Assembly (NCBI GenBank): GCA_039985655.1 | Contig: JBDWSF010000003.1 | Location: 1-64,000 of the forward strand | Direction: 5' to 3' | Source of the DNA: Postechiella sp039985655 | GTDB taxonomy: Bacteria; Bacteroidota; Bacteroidia; Flavobacteriales; Flavobacteriaceae | DNA length: 64,000 bases | In this document: one piece after another, positions 43,559-53,219 of the stretch | Numbering within the stretch: the stretch's first letter is position 1 | How the letters are laid out: every line of letters begins with the position of its first letter | Translations under genes and position numbers: made by a program | Notes under the pieces: model-generated | What the model saw: only the letters and a program-made list of their open reading frames with translations | Database searches by the model: none | Told to the model about the DNA's origin: nothing

Positions 43559-44422
43559 ATGGATACTAAAGAATTACTAAAAAAAGTACGTAAAATCGAG
43601 ATTAAGACACGCCGTTTGTCTGATCATATTTTTGGAGGCGAATATCATTCCACCTTCAAAGGGCGTGGTATGACATTTAGCGAAGTGCGTCAGTACCAAT
43701 TTGGTGATGATGTACGAAGTATCGATTGGAATGTTACTGCGCGTTACAGCGAACCTTACGTAAAAGTATTTGAAGAAGAACGGGAACTTACCATGATGCT
43801 TATGGTCGATGTTTCGGGTTCTGAATTGTTTGGAACAGATCAACAATTCAAAAATGAAATTGTTACAGAAATTGCAGCTACCTTAGCCTTTTCAGCAACA
43901 CAGAATAATGATAAAATAGGATTGATTTTATTTTCTGATAATGTTGAATTATTTATACCACCAAAAAAAGGACGTTCGCATGTCTTAAGAATTATTAGAG
44001 AGCTTATAGAATTCAAGCCAAAAAGCAAGAAAACCAATTTAGCAGAAGCTTTAAAATTCTTAAGAAATGTTATGAAGAAGAAAGCCATTGTTTTTGTGCT
44101 TTCAGATTTTATAGCAGATGATTATGAGCATACCATGAAAATTGCTGCAAATAAGCACGATGTTACAGGTATTAGAATTTACGATAAGCGTGAAGAAGAG
44201 ATTCCCAATTTAGGAATGGTACAAATGCAAGATGAAGAAACTGGCGAACTTATGTTGGTGAATACATCATCAAAGAAAGTACGACTTAATTACAGTAAGT
44301 TTTACCAAGGAAAAGTGAAGTATTACAAAGAAAGTTTTTCAAGATCTGGTGCAGGAACGATAGATTGTCGTGTAGATGAAAGCTACGTAAAAAAGCTTTT
44401 AGGGTATTTTAAGAGAAGGTGA
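43559..44422 (+). CDS. DUF58 protein (VWA-like, MoxR partner)
   Basis: A 287-residue soluble protein with GMTFSEVRQYQFGDDVRSID, the core DUF58 motif, and a VWA-type MIDAS start LMVDVSGSELFG. DUF58 proteins accompany MoxR ATPases throughout bacteria and are thought to be part of the chaperone target complex. The position directly after moxR and before the bat genes is the standard order. Confidence 0.92.
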   Translation: MDTKELLKKVRKIEIKTRRLSDHIFGGEYHSTFKGRGMTFSEVRQYQFGDDVRSIDWNVTARYSEPYVKVFEEERELTMMLMVDVSGSELFGTDQQFKNEIVTEIAATLAFSATQNNDKIGLILFSDNVELFIPPKKGRSHVLRIIRELIEFKPKSKKTNLAEALKFLRNVMKKKAIVFVLSDFIADDYEHTMKIAANKHDVTGIRIYDKREEEIPNLGMVQMQDEETGELMLVNTSSKKVRLNYSKFYQGKVKYYKESFSRSGAGTIDCRVDESYVKKLLGYFKRR

Positions 44423-44439
44423 TAAAAGATTAACGATTT

Positions 44440-46119
44440 ATGATTAACGATTTTAGATATAAGAATTTTAAAAAAGAATGCAAGTATGTTAAGGCATGCA
44501 GACTTTCGGCTTCTGTCCTTTTTGCTTTTGCCTTTTGCCTAATTTCTTTTACCTCCTTTGCCCAAGTAAAATCGTCTATAGAAACAAACTCTATTCGAAT
44601 AGGAGAGCAAATTACTTATAAAATAGAAGTTGAAGCAGATACTACAAAACTTGTGGTATTTCCCGAAGGGCAATCATTTACACCATTAGAAATGATTGAA
44701 GCGTATCAAATCGATACCACAAAAAACGGAAGTAAATATAATTTAGTAAGACGTTACGGTTTAACGCAGTTTGATTCTGGATATTATAACATTCCGAAAC
44801 AAAAAATCATCATAGGCGATAAAACATTTTTTACAGACTCGTTGGATGTCCGCGTAAGCGAAGTTGTTGTAGATACTACAAAACAAGGGCTTTACGATAT
44901 TAAACCCATTGTTGAGGTTAGTGAAATAGGTAGCGATTGGTGGAAGTATATATTGTATGCTTTATTAGCAATCTGTGTAGTTGTAGGATTATTGTATTGG
45001 TTTTTATGGAGACAAAAACCACTTTCGGAAGAAGAAAAGATAGCCCTTTTACCGCCTTACGATAGAGCAAAATTGGCTCTTAAAACTTTAGATAGCTCTC
45101 ATTATTTAGAACACGAAAATTTAAAAGATTATTATTCTGATTTAACATTCATCATCAGAAAATATCTTGACGAGAAAGTTTACGATCGTGCTTTAGAAAG
45201 TACTACGGATGAACTTATCGATAGACTTAACATTCTAAAAGAAGGCAATCAAGTCGATTTAAGTAAAGAAGACATTCAGAATTTAGAAAACATTTTAAAA
45301 CGTGCCGATTTAGTAAAGTTTGCTAAGTCTGCTCCAGATGTTGAGTTGGCTAAGATTGATAGAGATACTATTGATATAGAAATAGACCATGTAAAAGAAG
45401 CATTGCCAGAACCAACTGAAGAAGAAAAACTTTTAGACGAGCAATACAGAGAAGAATTAGAGCGCAAAAAGAAACGCAAAAAGATATGGATAACAGTAGG
45501 TATCAGTGTGTTCTTGTTAATAGCCACAGTTGTTGGCTTGTCGCTTAAATTCGGTTTCGATTATGTAAAAGATACCGTAATTGGACACGACAGTAAAGAG
45601 CTTTTAGAAGGCGAGTGGTATACAAGTCAATATGGTATACCAACGGTAACTATTACAACACCAAAAGTTTTAAAAAGAATGCCGGCGACAATACCAGAAG
45701 AAGCTAAACAACAAATGGATGTTACCATGTTTGGTTATGGTAGTTTAATAGATAAATTTAATGTGGTTGTAGTGACTACAAAAATTAAAAATTTAGGGGA
45801 AAACAAAATAGAGCTCGAACAAATTTCTGAGCAAAGTATAAAAATGTTTGAAGTTCAAGGTGTAGAAAACATGCTGGTAAAAACAGATAAGTTTGTAACA
45901 CCAAATGGAGCAGAAGGATTAAAAACACATGGAACAGCTAATTTTCCATCGCTTATTGAAGGTGAAAAAGAAGCTGGAAACTACACGCTTTTAACTTTTA
46001 ATGCCGAAAATGTAATACAGCAAGTTGTTTTAACATGGAGAACGGATGATATTTATGCAGACCAAATTGTAGAGCGCATTTTAAATTCTGTTGAACTTAA
46101 ATATGAAGAAGAAGAATAA
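44440..46119 (+). CDS. BatD-like two-helix membrane protein of the bat operon
   Basis: 559 residues with a signal-peptide-like N-terminus ending FAQ at about residue 42, an Ig-like periplasmic region (SSIETNSIRIGEQITYKIEV) of the kind seen in BatD, and a transmembrane helix near 170-192. A cytosolic charged region follows (YDRAKLALKTLDSSHYLEHE, resembling the DUF4381/BatD C-terminal part), then a second helix near 350-370 and a C-terminal domain of about 180 residues that I do not recognise. Flavobacteria commonly carry this gene between DUF58 and batA. The start is uncertain: ATG 44440 gives an unusually long N-terminus of about 20 residues before the hydrophobic stretch. The stop overlaps the batA start. 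Confidence 0.78.
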   Translation: MINDFRYKNFKKECKYVKACRLSASVLFAFAFCLISFTSFAQVKSSIETNSIRIGEQITYKIEVEADTTKLVVFPEGQSFTPLEMIEAYQIDTTKNGSKYNLVRRYGLTQFDSGYYNIPKQKIIIGDKTFFTDSLDVRVSEVVVDTTKQGLYDIKPIVEVSEIGSDWWKYILYALLAICVVVGLLYWFLWRQKPLSEEEKIALLPPYDRAKLALKTLDSSHYLEHENLKDYYSDLTFIIRKYLDEKVYDRALESTTDELIDRLNILKEGNQVDLSKEDIQNLENILKRADLVKFAKSAPDVELAKIDRDTIDIEIDHVKEALPEPTEEEKLLDEQYREELERKKKRKKIWITVGISVFLLIATVVGLSLKFGFDYVKDTVIGHDSKELLEGEWYTSQYGIPTVTITTPKVLKRMPATIPEEAKQQMDVTMFGYGSLIDKFNVVVVTTKIKNLGENKIELEQISEQSIKMFEVQGVENMLVKTDKFVTPNGAEGLKTHGTANFPSLIEGEKEAGNYTLLTFNAENVIQQVVLTWRTDDIYADQIVERILNSVELKYEEEE

Positions 46120-47126
46120 TGTTAGAAGGAATTCAATTTTTAAATAAAGAGTTTTTTTGGTTGCTACTGGCATTGCCTTTGGTGGTTTTATGGTATGTGC
46201 TAAAGCATAAAAAGCAGACTGCCGAACTCAAAATATCAAGTTTAAAAGGCTTTAAAGTAACCAACTCGTGGTTGCCAAAACTCAAACATGTATTATTCGC
46301 ATTACGTTTGGTAGCATTAGGTGTGTTAATTATGGCGTTGGCAAGACCACAAACGGTAGATGTGTCAACAAAAACAAAAACAACTCGAGGTATTGATATT
46401 GTCATGGCGATTGATGTTTCGGCAAGTATGTTGGCAAAAGATTTATCACCAAATAGATTAGAAGCACTTAAAAATGTAGCAGCAGAATTTATTAAAGGGA
46501 GACCAAACGATCGTATTGGTTTAGTTGAATATGCTGGAGAAAGTTTCACAAAAACACCAATTACTAGCGACAAGTCTATTGTTTTAAGATCGCTTAGAGA
46601 TATAAAATACAATACGATTATTGAAGGCGGAACAGCTATTGGTATGGGGTTAGCAACAGCTGTAAACCGATTAAAAGATAGTAAAGCTGTTAGTAAAGTT
46701 ATTATTCTATTAACTGATGGTGTAAATAATTCGGGATTTATAGACCCTAAGATTGCGAGCGAATTAGCTTTAGAATACGAAATTAAAACCTATACAATCG
46801 GTTTAGGAACCAACGGTATGGCATTATCGCCAGTATCTATTGATCCTAGAACAGGTAATTTTCAATACGGACGTGTTCAAGTGGAGATTGACGAAGAATT
46901 ATTAAAAGAAATAGCTACGGTTACAGGTGGTAAATATTTTAGAGCGACCAATAACAAAAAGCTTGAAGATATTTATGATGAAATTAATAAACTTGAAAAA
47001 ACAGAAGTAGAAGAATTTAAGTTTTATAATTACGAAGAGAAATACAGATCGTTAGTGCTTCTAGCAGGTTTATTATTGATGTTAGAATTGTTGATGCGTT
47101 TTACATTTTTCAGAAGTTTCGTGTAG
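46119..47126 (+). CDS. batA: BatA, membrane VWA-domain protein
   Basis: A 335-residue protein with two N-terminal membrane helices (about 10-28 and 56-75), a VWA domain with the MIDAS sequence DVSAS (D99, S101, S103) and a threonine/aspartate completing the metal site later (LTDGVNNSG), and a C-terminal helix. It is part of the bacteroides aerotolerance complex, whose molecular role is still unclear. Translationally coupled to the preceding gene (TAATG). Confidence 0.92.
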   Translation: MLEGIQFLNKEFFWLLLALPLVVLWYVLKHKKQTAELKISSLKGFKVTNSWLPKLKHVLFALRLVALGVLIMALARPQTVDVSTKTKTTRGIDIVMAIDVSASMLAKDLSPNRLEALKNVAAEFIKGRPNDRIGLVEYAGESFTKTPITSDKSIVLRSLRDIKYNTIIEGGTAIGMGLATAVNRLKDSKAVSKVIILLTDGVNNSGFIDPKIASELALEYEIKTYTIGLGTNGMALSPVSIDPRTGNFQYGRVQVEIDEELLKEIATVTGGKYFRATNNKKLEDIYDEINKLEKTEVEEFKFYNYEEKYRSLVLLAGLLLMLELLMRFTFFRSFV

Positions 47127-47187
47127 TGTGTTTTTGTTAAGTCTGCGAAAGCGAAAAATATTAAAAAATAGAATTTTAGAGTAATAT

Positions 47188-48228
47188 ATGTTTGATTTAT
47201 TAGAAGAAAAAATATGGTTTTGGACGTTGCTAATCATTCCGGTGATAGTCGTGTTGTTTCTATTACTTCAAATTTGGAAACGAAGTGCGCAGAAAAAATT
47301 TGCAGATAAACAGATGCTAAATAGGTTAAGTCCTAATAAATCATTTTTTAAATCCATTTTAAAAATAGTGGTGCTTTGTTTGGCTTTTGCATGTTTATCT
47401 ATGGCATTGGTAAATCCCAAAAATGGGACAAAACTAGAAACGGTAAAAAGGGAAGGTGTCGATATTGTTTTTGCAGTCGATGTTTCTAAAAGTATGTTAG
47501 CCGAAGATATTGCACCAAACCGTTTAGATAAATCTAAACAGTTGGTAACGCAAATTATTAATAATTTAGCGAGCGATCGTGTTGGAATTATTGCTTACGC
47601 AGGAAAAGCGTTTCCGCAGTTACCAATTACAACAGATTATGCATCGGCAAAAATGTTTTTAAATAACATGAGTACCGATATGTTATCATCGCAAGGCACA
47701 GCGATTAATGAAGCTATTAAATTGTCGAAAACGTATTTTGATAACGAAGAGCAAACCAATCGAGTACTTATTATTATTTCTGATGGCGAAGATCATAGTG
47801 AAGAAGCTATTTCGGTAGCCGAAGAAGCCAATGAAGAAGGGATTCGTATTTTCACAATTGGTGTGGGCGATTTAAAAGGAGGTCCAATTCCAATAAAGAA
47901 AAATGGCGTTGTTTTAAATTATAAAAAAGATAACCAAGGCGAAACCGTAATTACCCGCTTAAACGAGGAAACATTAATGGGCATTGCAGAAGAAGGTGAT
48001 GGTGCTTATATTAACGGAAAAAACACAGTGAACGTCGTAGAACGTATTCGAGAGATATTAAATGGCATGGATAAAACTGAATTTGAAGCGAAACAATTTG
48101 CTGATTTTAAAGATCAGTTTCAATGGTTTCTAGGTTTTGCTATTTTCTTTTTATTACTAGATATTTTCTTGTTAGAGCGTAAAACAGCGTGGCTGAAAAA
48201 GTTGAATTTATTTAACGAGAATTTTTAA
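47188..48228 (+). CDS. batB: BatB, membrane VWA-domain protein
   Basis: A 346-residue paralogue of BatA with two N-terminal helices, MIDAS sequence DVSKS (D98, S100, S102), IISDGEDHSEEA, and a C-terminal membrane helix near 310-328. BatA and BatB share a plan and probably form a heteromeric complex. Sixty-one bases separate it from batA. Confidence 0.92.
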   Translation: MFDLLEEKIWFWTLLIIPVIVVLFLLLQIWKRSAQKKFADKQMLNRLSPNKSFFKSILKIVVLCLAFACLSMALVNPKNGTKLETVKREGVDIVFAVDVSKSMLAEDIAPNRLDKSKQLVTQIINNLASDRVGIIAYAGKAFPQLPITTDYASAKMFLNNMSTDMLSSQGTAINEAIKLSKTYFDNEEQTNRVLIIISDGEDHSEEAISVAEEANEEGIRIFTIGVGDLKGGPIPIKKNGVVLNYKKDNQGETVITRLNEETLMGIAEEGDGAYINGKNTVNVVERIREILNGMDKTEFEAKQFADFKDQFQWFLGFAIFFLLLDIFLLERKTAWLKKLNLFNENF

Positions 48229-48239
48229 AGTACTAATGT

Positions 48240-48262
48240 TACCTTGAGCGCAGTCGAAAGGT
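48240..48262 (+). repeat. GAGCGCAGTCGAA hairpin between batB and batC
   Basis: TACCTTGAGCGCAGTCGAAAGGTC folds as ACCTT/AAGGT around the 13-base word also present at 27384 and 58828. It is a dispersed flavobacterial intergenic element. Confidence 0.6.
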
Positions 48263-48346
48263 CTTAGATATTTTATATTTTTTTTAACGAACATAAAAAC
48301 TAGGTTTTATAACTTAGTTTAAAGATTTATAAATGATAAAGAACAG

Positions 48347-49231
48347 ATGAAGCATATTTTAATAATCGTATTACTATTATTTGTATCGGTTTCTTTTGCT
48401 CAGGACAAAGAAGCGTTAGAGGCTGTAAGAACGTCAAATAATCATATTTACGAAGCTAATAATTTGGCTAGTAATGACGATTTTGTGTCTGCCGAAGTGG
48501 AATATAGAAAAGCATTATCTAAACAACCGTCTGCTGTAACAGGCGCTTATAATTTAGGAAACTCCTATTACGAAAAAGGAAATTACGAAGAAGCTTTATA
48601 TAGACATCAAGAAGCAGCAAAAGGAGCAACAACTAAAGAGGAGCGCCATAAAGCATTTCATAATATGGGGAATGTTTTAATGAAAAATCAAAACTTCAAA
48701 GAAGCTGTTGAGGCTTATAAAAGTGCGTTGAGAAACAATCCTACAGACGAAGAAACGCGTTATAATTTAGCCTTGGCAAAGAAAAAGCAAAAAGAGCAAG
48801 AGGATAAGCAGGACGAAAATAAGGACGACGAGAATAAAGAGGATAAGGACAACAGCGAAGATAAAAAAGACGAAAACAAAGAGAATAAAGACGAAGATAG
48901 TAAGGATAACAAGGACGAGGATAGTAAAGACGATAAGAATAAAGAAGACGAAGAAAAGGAAGATAAAAAGGATAAGGGCGACGACGAGAAGAAGGAAGAG
49001 GATAAAAAAGATGATGAGGGAAAACCTAAAGATGAAAAAGAAGATAAAGGCAAGAGTGATGAAGATAAAAAGAAAGATGAGAAACAGCCACAACCACAAC
49101 CTGGACAATTATCCCCTCAGCAAATAAAAAGCCTTTTAGAAGCTATGAATAATCAAGAACAAAAAGTTCAAGAAAAAATGAATGCTGAAAAACAAAAAGG
49201 GGTTAAGATAAAGACAGAGAAAGACTGGTAA
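48347..49231 (+). CDS. batC: BatC, TPR protein with Lys/Asp/Glu-rich region
   Basis: A 294-residue protein with a signal peptide (MKHILIIVLLLFVSVSFAQ), two to three TPR units over residues about 35-145 (SAVTGAYNLGNSYYEKGNYEEAL, FHNMGNVLMKNQNFKEAVEAY), then about 90 residues made almost only of K, D, E and N (residues about 150-240), and a short helical tail (SPQQIKSLLEAMNNQEQ). The repeats point to a scaffold role in the periplasm. The charged region is unstructured and encoded by purine-rich DNA, which also creates long spurious frames on the other strand. Confidence 0.9.
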   Translation: MKHILIIVLLLFVSVSFAQDKEALEAVRTSNNHIYEANNLASNDDFVSAEVEYRKALSKQPSAVTGAYNLGNSYYEKGNYEEALYRHQEAAKGATTKEERHKAFHNMGNVLMKNQNFKEAVEAYKSALRNNPTDEETRYNLALAKKKQKEQEDKQDENKDDENKEDKDNSEDKKDENKENKDEDSKDNKDEDSKDDKNKEDEEKEDKKDKGDDEKKEEDKKDDEGKPKDEKEDKGKSDEDKKKDEKQPQPQPGQLSPQQIKSLLEAMNNQEQKVQEKMNAEKQKGVKIKTEKDW

Positions 49232-49406
49232 TAAATAGTTTAGATTAACGATTGATAATTTTTGAATAACGAATTTTTTTATAACGAATGATTTAGAAGA
49301 AAGAATTATTGGTTTTAACTGTTTCTATTTTTGTTGTAATATGAAAATATTGAAGAATAAAAATTCAAAAATCGTTAAGCGTTAATTTTCATTCGTTATT
49401 TTATAT

Positions 49407-51182
49407 ATGAAATTTAAAAAGTACATATCCGTAATAGTATTAATTTTTGTGACTAGCTTTACGTTTTCGCAGGTAAAATTTGAAGCAAAAGTTAGCAAAA
49501 AGAAACTTGGAATAAACGAGCGCCTTCGGGTTGATTTTGAAATGAACCAAGATGGGGATAATTTTAATCCGCCTAATTTTTCTGGGTTTGCAGTTATTGG
49601 CGGCCCAAACCAATCGGTAAGCAATTCATGGATTAATGGGGTTCGGTCCTATAAAAAAACATATAGTTATTTTTTGTCACCAAAAAAGCGTGGTAACTTC
49701 ACTATAGATCAGGCAACCATTGTAGTTGATGGTGAGACCTATAAAACAACACCGATTAAAATAGCGGTTACTGCGGCTATTGATAAACCAAAAGACCCTA
49801 ACGATCCAGATTATATTGCTTCAGAGACTATTCATTTAGTTGCCGAAGTCTCAAAAAGTAATCCGTACTTAAACGAAGCCATTACTGTTGTTTATAAACT
49901 TTATGTATCCCCAAACACAGGAGTAACGAATTGGAACGAAATAGATAGTCCGAGATATAATGATTTTTGGAGTCAGACGATAGATACCAAAGGGCAGAAA
50001 GTAGAAAACGGAACTTATGATGGTGAAGATTATAGATTTCTGGTATTACGTAAAGCCGTTTTATATCCGCAAAAAACAGGGAAGTTAAATATAGAGCCAT
50101 TAAGCTTAGACATTGCGGTACAAGTACCAACGAATCGTCGTGATATTTTTGGTGGTCGAATGATGACTACCGTACATAAAACAGTATCAGCAGGAAATAA
50201 ATCAATTAATGTAAAAGCATTACCCGAAGCAGGAAAACCAATTGATTTTACAGGAGCTGTCGGCGATTTTTCTTTTAATGTAACAACGAGTAAAACAGCA
50301 TTAAATGCATCAGAGTCTTTACAAGCAAAAGTTGAGGTGCGCGGAAAAGGGAATCTAAAATTATTCAACTTACCAAAAATAGCGTTACCAAGCTCTTTAG
50401 AGGTTTACGAGCCAGAACATGCCGAAAATGTAAGAACCAATTTATCTGGCATGCAAGGTAGTATTTCAGATACGTATACCGTCGTGCCACAGTATAAAGG
50501 GAAATATCCAATTCCTAAGATCTCTTTTTCATATTTCGATTTAAAAACAAAAACCTATAAACGTTTATCTTCAAATGAAATTGTGATTGATGTTTTAGAA
50601 GGACCTTTAAATAATGCTATAGAAACAGGAGAAGAAACAAGTACAGGCAATGCAAAACAACGTGTGGTTTTAAATAACGATCAATTTGCTTTTATAAAAA
50701 CGAAAACAAGTTTGGCGTCAGTAAAACAAAATCATTTCTTTAAAACTCCAATATTTTGGAGCGCGTTATTATTGCCATTTTTAGTCATTCCGTTGGCCAT
50801 CGTAATTAGAAAGAAAAAGGCAACTAGAGACGCTGATGTCTTTGGAAATAGAATGCGGAAAGCCGATAAATTAGCTAAGAAATATTTAAGTAATGCGAAG
50901 AAGTCTTTAGGTAAAAAAGAAGCTTTTTACATCGCTTTAGAAAAAGCATTGCATAATTATTTAAAAGCGAAATTACAAATAGAAACTAGCGATTTAAGTA
51001 AAGATAAAATTCAAGTTTTATTGACTGAAAAAGGCGTTGATGCAGATGCTGTAAAAGATTTTAATTCTATTTTAGAGAGTTGTGAATTGGCACGTTATAC
51101 ACCAATTACTATTGTAACGATGCAAGAAGATTATAATAAAGCGGCTCAAACCATTTCTTTAATTGATAAACAAGCACGTTAA
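49407..51182 (+). CDS. batD: BatD, membrane protein with Ig-like periplasmic domains
   Basis: A 591-residue protein with a signal peptide (MKFKKYISVIVLIFVTSFTFS), a large periplasmic BatD (oxygen-tolerance) region with GFAVIGGPNQSVSNSWING and two further Ig-like domains, a membrane helix near residues 445-465 (PIFWSALLLPFLVIPLAIVI) and a cytosolic tail of about 120 residues. Upstream lies a 175-bp spacer with inverted ATAACGAATG/CATTCGTTAT words. Normal family length. Confidence 0.92.
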   Translation: MKFKKYISVIVLIFVTSFTFSQVKFEAKVSKKKLGINERLRVDFEMNQDGDNFNPPNFSGFAVIGGPNQSVSNSWINGVRSYKKTYSYFLSPKKRGNFTIDQATIVVDGETYKTTPIKIAVTAAIDKPKDPNDPDYIASETIHLVAEVSKSNPYLNEAITVVYKLYVSPNTGVTNWNEIDSPRYNDFWSQTIDTKGQKVENGTYDGEDYRFLVLRKAVLYPQKTGKLNIEPLSLDIAVQVPTNRRDIFGGRMMTTVHKTVSAGNKSINVKALPEAGKPIDFTGAVGDFSFNVTTSKTALNASESLQAKVEVRGKGNLKLFNLPKIALPSSLEVYEPEHAENVRTNLSGMQGSISDTYTVVPQYKGKYPIPKISFSYFDLKTKTYKRLSSNEIVIDVLEGPLNNAIETGEETSTGNAKQRVVLNNDQFAFIKTKTSLASVKQNHFFKTPIFWSALLLPFLVIPLAIVIRKKKATRDADVFGNRMRKADKLAKKYLSNAKKSLGKKEAFYIALEKALHNYLKAKLQIETSDLSKDKIQVLLTEKGVDADAVKDFNSILESCELARYTPITIVTMQEDYNKAAQTISLIDKQAR

Positions 51183-51183
51183 G

Positions 51184-51933
51184 ATGAAGAACATAATATA
51201 CATTCTAGCATTTTTGTTTAGCACAGTAGTCATAGCACAAAATAGTGCGTTATTCGAAAAAGGAAATACACTTTACAATGAAGGGGAATATGCCGAAGCT
51301 ATTGATGCTTATAGCAATATCCTTGAAACAGAAAACCATTCTGCCGAGGTCTATTTCAATCTCGCCAATGCGCATTATAAATTAAATAATATAGCGCCAA
51401 GTATATACTATTACGAAAAAGCACTGCAGTTAGAACCTAATGATGCTGATATAAAGAACAATTTATCGTTTGCTAAAAACATGACTGTTGATGCTATTGA
51501 TATGCTTCCAGAAACAGGGTTTTCAAAACTTATAAAAAAAATAACGTATGCATTTACGTTTGACGGATGGGCAAAATTAGCCATTGCATTTGTGTTTTTA
51601 TTTGTAATATTATTTTTAACGTATTATTTCTCGTATTCTACGGTTAAAAAACGTTTAGCATTTATAGCTAGTAATGGCTCTTTATTATTGATGGTTGTCT
51701 CTTTAATATTGGCATTTAATAAATATGGTTTAGATAAAAATGATAAGCCAGCTATTGTTTTTTCTCAAGAAAGTAAAGTGAAAAGTGAACCAAATAAGCG
51801 AAGCGAAGAATCCTTTAGACTTCATGAAGGCACCAAAGTTCAAGTTTTAGATACCGTAAAAAATTGGAAAAAAATTAAACTTTCTGATGGAAAAACAGGG
51901 TGGATATCTGCAGATGATATTAAAGCGCTTTAA
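51184..51933 (+). CDS. batE: BatE, TPR/SH3 membrane protein
   Basis: A 249-residue protein with a signal peptide (MKNIIYILAFLFSTVVIAQ), TPR units (LFEKGNTLYNEGEYAEAIDAY, VYFNLANAHYKLNNIAPSIY), two membrane helices near residues 134-152 and 160-180, and a C-terminal bacterial SH3 domain (TKVQVLDTVKNWKKIKLSDG, GWISADDI). I chose the ATG at 51184, one base past the batD stop, over an in-frame start at 51163 inside batD. It is the last gene of the bat operon. Confidence 0.9.
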   Translation: MKNIIYILAFLFSTVVIAQNSALFEKGNTLYNEGEYAEAIDAYSNILETENHSAEVYFNLANAHYKLNNIAPSIYYYEKALQLEPNDADIKNNLSFAKNMTVDAIDMLPETGFSKLIKKITYAFTFDGWAKLAIAFVFLFVILFLTYYFSYSTVKKRLAFIASNGSLLLMVVSLILAFNKYGLDKNDKPAIVFSQESKVKSEPNKRSEESFRLHEGTKVQVLDTVKNWKKIKLSDGKTGWISADDIKAL

Positions 51934-51969
51934 GTTTTTTGATTTATCTTTAATTTAAATTATAACACT

Positions 51970-52596
51970 ATGGATTTAAGTAAGGTATTTGAAAATAACG
52001 AGACTTGGATTAAAAAACAGCTATCAACTTCTAAAGATTATTTTGAAGATTTAGGTAAAGGTCAAACCCCAGAATTATTATATATAGGTTGTAGCGATAG
52101 CCGTGTAACTGCCGAAGATTTAATGGGACTTGGTCCAGGTGAAGTCTTTGTGCATCGTAACATTGCTAATATGGTTATTAGCATTGATTTAAATGTGATG
52201 TCGGTAGTAAATTATGCGGTCGAACATTTAAAAGTCAATCATATTGTTGTTTGCGGCCATTACGCATGTGGTGGTGTCAAGGCAGCGATGCAATCGGCAG
52301 ACCTGGGTATTTTAAACCCATGGTTACGTAACATCCGCGATGTATATCGAATTCATAAAAAGGAATTAAGTGCTATAGAAGACGAAGAGAAAAAATACGA
52401 CAGACTTGTAGAACTTAATGTAAAAGAGCAGTGCGTTAATTTAATAAAAACGGCAGCAGTTCAAAAAGCATATCGAGACAGAGGTTTACAGGTGCACGGA
52501 TGGGTTTTCGATGTACACACAGGTAAACTTATCGACTTAAAAATAAATTTCGAAAAATATTTAAAAGATATTATGGAGATTTATCATTTAGATTAA
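51970..52596 (+). CDS. Beta-class carbonic anhydrase
   Basis: A 208-residue enzyme with the zinc ligands C41 (IGCSDSR), H97 and C100 (VCGHYACGG), the D43-R45 pair and FVHRNIANM. It interconverts CO2 and bicarbonate. Same strand as batE, 36 bp downstream; a TATCTTTA box upstream (about 51943) may give it its own promoter. Confidence 0.95.
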   Translation: MDLSKVFENNETWIKKQLSTSKDYFEDLGKGQTPELLYIGCSDSRVTAEDLMGLGPGEVFVHRNIANMVISIDLNVMSVVNYAVEHLKVNHIVVCGHYACGGVKAAMQSADLGILNPWLRNIRDVYRIHKKELSAIEDEEKKYDRLVELNVKEQCVNLIKTAAVQKAYRDRGLQVHGWVFDVHTGKLIDLKINFEKYLKDIMEIYHLD

Positions 52597-52623
52597 AGAT
52601 CTATAAATTAAGAATAATACTCT

Positions 52624-53145
52624 CTAAACAGTTTGTTCCGTAGTAGAAGTATCATCCTCATCTTTAACCTTCAGTATATTAGGAAATATCATAGGGACTA
52701 ATGCCTTAACAGGTTTGTAAAGTATAGACTCTTCTAAAGTTTCTTTGTCGGTAAATGTTATGGTACTATTAAAGCGATCAAAAACAATTAAAATAACGCT
52801 TAAAATCAATCCCATTTTTAAAGCTCCAAAAGTAGCTCCAAGTAGTTTGTTAATAATCCCTAAAGCAGCAAAATCTGCCAATTTAGTCAATGCCTTTCCC
52901 GCTAAAGCAATTACTAAAATAATAATAACAAAAGTAATAGCGAAAGCAACAATGTTAATCGTTTTTTCATTCCAATCCACTTTGGTGTGTAAAAAATCTG
53001 AAGCAAAATTACTAAAATGTATAGCGCCATAAACACCAGCGATTAAAGCAACTAACGAAGCCACTTCAACAAAAAGCCCTTTCATAAAACCACGAACAAG
53101 CCCAAATAAAATGATGGAGGCTAAAACAATATCAATAACACTCAT
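52624..53145 (-). CDS. CvpA-family membrane protein
   Basis: A 173-residue protein with four hydrophobic helices and the CvpA opening VIDIVLASIILFGLVRGFMKG. CvpA was named for colicin V production in E. coli; in most bacteria its role is envelope-related and undefined. It is divergent from the following gene, with facing promoters in a 74-bp gap. Confidence 0.9.
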   Translation of the reverse strand: MSVIDIVLASIILFGLVRGFMKGLFVEVASLVALIAGVYGAIHFSNFASDFLHTKVDWNEKTINIVAFAITFVIIILVIALAGKALTKLADFAALGIINKLLGATFGALKMGLILSVILIVFDRFNSTITFTDKETLEESILYKPVKALVPMIFPNILKVKDEDDTSTTEQTV

Positions 53146-53162
53146 AATAATCAGAATTTAAG

Positions 53163-53203
53163 CAAATATAAAATAATACTAACACTTAGGTTTATTAACT
53201 TTG
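53163..53203. promoter_or_regulatory. Two divergent Bacteroidota -7 boxes
   Basis: Minus-strand TATATTTG (53163-53170) faces the cvpA-type gene and plus-strand TAACTTTG (53196-53203) faces the gene at 53220. Both match TAnnTTTG exactly and lie 13-18 bp from the start codons. Confidence 0.6.
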
Positions 53204-53219
53204 CGACTTTCAATTTATT

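Noticed and set aside
48760..49108. Two long minus-strand frames opposite batC, rich in Ser/Leu/Phe
   Set aside because: They are the complement of the Lys/Asp/Glu-rich coding region of batC. Purine-rich DNA has few stops on the other strand, and the products have no family features.
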